Of a DNA stretch of 64,000 nucleotides, positions 58,938 through 64,000 are shown one piece after another. The notes under the pieces are model-generated. The model was given only the letters and a program-made list of their open reading frames with translations. It did no database searches and had not been told where the DNA came from. The translations under genes and the position numbers were made by a program. Numbering within the stretch: the stretch's first letter is position 1; each line of letters begins with the position of its first letter. The DNA comes from Sinohyriopsis cumingii (lineage: Eukaryota; Mollusca; Bivalvia; Unionida; Unionidae), in assembly GCA_028554795.2 (NCBI GenBank), contig CM068830.1, positions 44,517,837 through 44,581,836 on the forward strand, read 5' to 3'.

Positions 58938-61300
58938 GGCTTCTCATGGAGCCTTTGGTTCTACATTTATCGTTTTGAATCTGTTCAGTTTATTTGTGCA
59001 AATTAGTAGTAGTGGGCTCGATAGTGCTAACCCCCTCTTCTGTTTGATCTATACAGAGTTTCCTTTCTTATACAGTGTGTTTTAAAGCCCCATATAAAGT
59101 TTATTATTTCATTATCTATTTTATTCAATAATTTATTTTCTATATCTACTGATTTCATGATGTAGTTCATATTCGAGTAGAAGTATGTTTTGGCCACTTG
59201 GGCCCGCTCCATTAAGCATAATGGCGTTTGTGCCCAGATGTTTATATTTTCCTTTATTTTCCTCAGCATGCACTTATAGTTTTCTTCACCATCATTTTCC
59301 CCAAAGTAAACTCCTAGCGCTTTTACCATCTTTTTCACTAGTTGTGGTGGGAGTCCTGGGTGGTTACCCCACCAGTTGCCTATTTTTAATATTTCTGTTT
59401 TATCATGGTTTATCTTAGATCCAGATGCTTTGCCAAAGTTTTCAAATTCTTCTACTAGGTATTGGTAGGATCTGGTATCTTTTATAAAGTTGGTGCAATC
59501 ATCTGCATGCTGGAGCATTCTGATCTCATACCGTAAGTAGGGGATTTTTATCCTTTCAATTTATTTCTTGTTTCTTATCCTATGGCTTAAGATTTCAATC
59601 GCTAGTACATATAATAGCATAAACAGTGGGCAGCCTTGCCTCACCGATCTTTGTATTCAAATTATTTTGTGATAGCGCCTTTTACCTGTACTTTTGAGGT
59701 TATCTTTTTGTACAGGATTAAGGTCCACCTTTAAATTTGTTTTCCAAAACCAAATTTTTCTAAAACGTTTTGTGTATAGTTGTGTTCTAATCTTTCGAAA
59801 GCTTTTTCTTGGTAGAAAAGTGCACCTTTCTGACCTGTTTCATTTATGTAATTTATTACTGCTCTTAAATTTATAATGTTATTTTAAATATTTCTACCCT
59901 TTCCATCACAAGTTTGATATATGTTTAAGATTTTCCCTATTCCTATTTTTATTCGATTCGCTAAGATCCTATTTAAAATTTTGTAATCCAGATTTAAGAG
60001 GGAGATGGGCCTGCAATTTTTAAGATCTTTGTCTCCTTTCCATTTGTACATAATAGTTATAATACCTTCCCTCATAGTTATTGTCATTGTATCATTTTTT
60101 AAGAAAATATTGTTGTATAGTATTTCTAGGATCGGCGATAACACACCGTGGAATCTTTGATAGAATTCCGCGGTGAGTCCATCTCCACCTGGCGCATTTT
60201 CTTTAGCTAATTGTTTAATTGTTGTATTAATTTCTTCTGTCGAGATGAGATCGCCACATATGTCCCTATGTTCTGCTGATACCATCTCGCACTGTACTTC
60301 CTCTGGGTAACTATCTATGATATTGTTATCAGTTTGTTGCACATTGTAAAGGTCTTTGTAATACTGTAGGACACACTCCATAATGTCATTCTTTTCTTTT
60401 AATTCTTTATTGTTATCTTTTATCTTTTCCAGTTTCTTTTTCCCTCCATTCCTTATTTCTTCCCTTTTTTATAATCCTTCAGCTTTTTTAAATATAATTG
60501 TGTGAATTTTCCTGCTTAATGCTCCTTCCTTTATTTTCCTCTTCTTCTATTTCTTTTAATCTTTTTTTCCCCTTTTTTTCTGTTCATTCCTCTGTATTAG
60601 TTTGTTCTAATTGTGATTTAATTATCTGTTTTTTCATATTGATTAATTCTTTCCTTCTTCTTGCATAGGCAATTGCGGTTTCTTTAATATCATATTTTAT
60701 TTATCCCATTCTTCAATTATGTTTATATGCTTGAATCTGAAATTTGTTATATCCCTCTTTGTCATTTCTATATATTCTCTTACTTCTAGTATTTTATTGT
60801 TAATCTTCCATATCCCTTTCCCCCATTGACTCCTATTTTTAATTAATACTTCTAATATTATTACATTGTGGTTCGATATTTTAAATTTTAATATTTCTGA
60901 TTTTTGTATTGGTTTGTTCGTAATTTGTGACGAAAAATCTGCTCGCTTTGTCTCCATATTCATATGTGTATTCCGTTCTTAACAGATTTAGTCTTCTATA
61001 CAGATCTACTACTTTATTCTTAGATATTAAATTTTCCATTTCATTTTTAATTTTTATGTCGTTTGGGGTTAACTATCTACATCTGAAGTTCTATCTATAC
61101 TTTCCTCCACCCAGTTAAAGTCGCCTCCTATAATTAAATTATCCATAGAAAAGTTGTTTAAATATTTATCTAAGTTTTCTATAAAATCTCTTCTTTTGTT
61201 CCTTTTCACAGGAACGTAAATATTTATTAGATGAGTTTTATCAATCGATATATGTATCATCCTTCCTCTAAAATCTGTCCCTTCGTCCTTTCTTTCCCAC
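58290..61300 (-). pseudogene. Decayed L1/Tx1-like LINE ORF2
   Basis: Minus strand: endonuclease pieces INIYVPVKRNKR and LIIGGDFNWVEE (61069-61260), its end FKISNHNVIILEV and GKGIWKINNKIL (60697-60963). RT pieces: ENAPGGDGLTAEFYQRF, WKGDKDLKNCRPISLLNLDYKI (59884-60381), QHADDCTNFIKD (catalytic DD, ~59500) and SKINHDKTEIL. A C-terminal CPLCKRAYFTKNHVITQC Cys/His motif is at 58390-58740. Frame shifts, stops and a (CA)n expansion at 58879-58929 show inactivity. Confidence 0.85.
58879..58929. repeat. (CA)n microsatellite within LINE ORF2
   Basis: Pure CA run followed by a short TA run. Confidence 0.95.
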
Positions 61301-62851
61301 GTCCAGTTCCTTTTATTTTTAACTATTATTGTTACCCCCCTCTAACATCATCTTGTACAAAGTCATTAATAATAACTATCGCATTTAGTTCTCTTTCTAT
61401 CGTACTTTGCATTTCTTTAATTAGCTTATTATGAGTTTCTTGTAAAATATTATATCGTATTCAGTTAGTTTTATCAAGTTCTTAACTTTATGATAATTTA
61501 TCCCATCTAAATTGGTCGGTGTACGTGTGGTTGGTGTGGGATATCTTTCACTAGGAACTATTACCTCCCTTTTGTAGGTTCTATGGTCACTGTAAACTAG
61601 TTATTCTTCTTGTCAGTTTATCTTCCATGTACGACAGCATGTTATGTCGCTTAAAAGTTAATGACGCTATCTCTAAGCAATGAAGGTACAAACAAATTAT
61701 CATGTAACGACACATCTTCTCTGTCCCCGCAATTTGTTCTGCACAAATCTCGTTGACGAGATGACGCGATGTTATTGTATATGACAGGGTTCTCAAACTC
61801 AAACCACCTTGCGAGCAGCATGAGGACATTTTAGATTGCCCAAGGGTCGCACCACCTTTGTTATCTCTCATGACACCTTGTGACGCCAATCCTTCGCGGG
61901 CAACAGGATATGGCTTGGCAGGCCGCGTATTTGAGACCACTCTGGTACATGACGTCGCACGAATCATCTTAGATAGAGGATAGTTGTTATTTCAATGACT
62001 TAGATCTTACGAGGTTTTTCATGCAATACAAAATCATCTAAAATTTAGGCAAACTCAAATATTACCTTTTCTACTATATTAAGAATATATAAGGAATCTT
62101 TAAATAGAAACTCGTTAGTGCCCGCGATATCGAATTAAAAGAAATAAAACCCAAACAAAACAAAACAAAACAAATTGTTCTAGTTATCGTATGTCCTTGG
62201 GGTTACAAATGCCAAAAGACAGAACAACTTACTGTGTTGATGTGCTGACGAAATTTAATATTTATTCAGCATTTAACTTTTTTAAATGCATAAACTAACG
62301 TATCCCATTGCAAATTAAAAACAGAAAATAAATACACAAAACATTACAAACATTTATATGCACGTACCAACACGTATGATTTAACCGGTGCTAATAAAAC
62401 GGTAGATATATCAAAACGGACCTGAACTAGATGTTTTTTCCGCCCAGAAATAGGCGCTTTCTTCAATATGCATCCTAACTGTATCACCTTTGCATCATCT
62501 TGAAGAGGAAGGTTTGAGCTTGAAGAATGGTTTTTTTTTTTTTTGAATATCTGTTTCTATTTACAAAGCTATAAAATGTAACAGAAATAGATCTGGGTCA
62601 ACAAAATTGTAAATTTTAGTCAAATTTAGAACCTTAAGAGTTTTCTTGAACAGGTAACGATCTAAATCATGTCTTTATTTCTTAACGATCTCACCTAAAA
62701 GGAGATTTAAAAATTAAAAAGTGGGGTGAGGGTTGCCCTAAAAATAAGCACATCTGACTTTAATTGACCATTCAATAGATATGTATTTGTATTATAAATT
62801 ATTGTCCGAATATTGAACAAAACACACCCTCACTCTACCCCTAAAAGAATA
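61301..62851. other. Non-coding sequence with MITE
   Basis: Upstream remnants of the LINE to about 61580, the hAT-like MITE at 61785-61944 and otherwise AT-rich DNA with no supported gene. Confidence 0.45.
61785..61944. mobile_element. hAT-like MITE, diverged copy
   Basis: Begins CAGGGTTCTCAAAC and ends TTTGAGACCACTCTGG, an imperfect inverted pair. The interior CACCACCTTTGTTATCTCTC matches, in reverse, AGAGATAACAAAGGTGGT of the copy at 42987-43141. Confidence 0.6.
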
Positions 62852-63170
62852 ACCGCTCCGGTGTTCTATTGGTTAGAGCGCCCGCCTCGAATGCGGGAGG
62901 TCGCGGGTTCGAACCCCGGCCAAGCCATATCAAAGACTTATAAAAATGTTACTTGCAGCAGCCTTGCTAGACGCTCAGCATCAGAAGGTTAGAGTTAGGA
63001 CTGGTTGGCCTGGTGTCAGGATAATGTGACTAGCTGAGACATCATGTTACATGTGCAGCATGATGCCACGGTGCTGGACATCACTAAACTTTCACACTGC
63101 AGACATCATAGCGATATGACTGAAAAATTGTTAAAGCTACGATAAAAATCTAAATCACCCACACAGTTAT
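62852..63170 (+). mobile_element. SINE family A copy, full length
   Basis: ACCGCTCCGGTGTTCTATTGG head, GGTTCGAACCCCGG box B, GGTTAGAGTTAGGACTGGTTGG body and TCTAAATCACCCACAC end. Confidence 0.9.
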
Positions 63171-64000
63171 TGAATAAACACACACAAATTTAAAACGTTT
63201 TTTTGACCTGCGAAAGCAAACTTTCTTATAATGGTAATATCATTCTATGTTGTTCAAAGTAGAATGTGTTCACGGTGCAAAAAAGTACATTTGTTATAAC
63301 TAACCATTGATGTTAATGGTTGAAATTTGTGAAAGTGCTGACTGGTATGGTATTATCATTTTAGGTCAGTTAACTCACATGTGTGTAAACCAAGTACCTT
63401 CCAACCTTTGAATATATTCTGAATGGCAATCACCTTTCAAAACTGTCTGCAAAATGTACTGTTACTTGATTGAATCTGATATCCGTTTTAAATATGAGGA
63501 ATACCGACCTGGACCTAATTTCATAAATTGTGACGTACTTTTTATTAGTCACAATGTATGATATCATCACTTTTTTAGATCTTTAACTATAATTGTTGAC
63601 ATCTTCTAATATGTTGTCCTCAGTGAATAGAAATTTATAATATTTTACCGTTAGTCTATATTTGCTTTAAAATGTCTCTGTTGACCCTTTGCTAATCGCC
63701 AGTACCTACATTACCTCAGCAATGGAAGCACGAATCAAATTAGACCGATACACTAGCCCTTCACACGTGATGATATTGATTTTCGGGTGAGGGGCTGATA
63801 TCACCTAATCATTAAAAGCTGCAATTATCTGCACCAAATTTTGCTGCACACATAGGTGAACATGTTGTACACTTGCCGGCATTTCTCTTGGCTGTGCAGC
63901 TACCGTCGGCTGAAGGGTTCTTTTGGTGACGTAGATTATATTTCCTGAACAAATCATATGTTTGGTGACTTGTAAATCCACCTGGAATAGCACAACCATC
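63171..64000. other. Non-coding sequence
   Basis: Nothing recognisable on either strand. Confidence 0.45.

Overview
The window looks like animal nuclear DNA dominated by mobile elements, most likely from a lophotrochozoan and probably a mollusc. This is inferred from the A+T-rich non-coding background with long microsatellites, the tRNA-derived SINEs, a Penelope-like element, two kinds of LINE, hAT-like MITEs and a Maverick/Polinton. No host single-copy gene could be recognised, so the species call is tentative.

The centre (16511-36280, 19,770 bp) is one complete Maverick/Polinton, a virus-like DNA transposon related to adintoviruses. It has 323-bp terminal inverted repeats with only about two differences, starts with AG, ends with CT, and is flanked by a perfect 6-bp target duplication CTGGCT. 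Its genes read outward-inward-outward: a small minus-strand gene and a plus-strand coiled-coil gene at the left end; a zinc-knuckle gene divergent from protein-primed DNA polymerase B; an accessory block (BIR-domain gene with one nonsense codon, two F-box-like paralogues, two small genes); the packaging ATPase; two basic core-like proteins; a structural protein; a chromodomain integrase; a membrane protein; penton-like and hexon-like capsid proteins with a basic protein between them; an acidic protein with a Cys/His cluster; the adenain-like protease; and three tandem coiled-coil gene cassettes at the right end. Replication, integration, packaging and capsid genes are all open, so the copy looks recent.

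The most unusual feature is that all five terminal genes end, 25-59 nt after their stop codons, in a stem-loop matching the metazoan replication-dependent histone mRNA 3' end (6-bp stem, TTTC loop, ACCCA-like flank, then a purine-rich downstream element). Two of the five loops lie in the terminal inverted repeats. Core genes instead show TATA boxes and AATAAA signals. The three right-end cassettes also share a near-identical promoter block although their proteins have diverged.

Left flank (1-16.5 kb): fragments of a gypsy-like retroelement, a decayed second Polinton polymerase, SINEs, microsatellites, a ~99-bp tandem array and a decayed Penelope-like element. Right flank (36.3-64 kb): SINEs, a ~38-bp satellite with a ~303-bp higher-order period, a hAT-like MITE, a decayed LINE (43.2-48.4 kb, minus) split by a 1,963-bp insertion with 8-bp duplications, and a decayed L1/Tx1-like LINE region (55.9-61.3 kb, minus).
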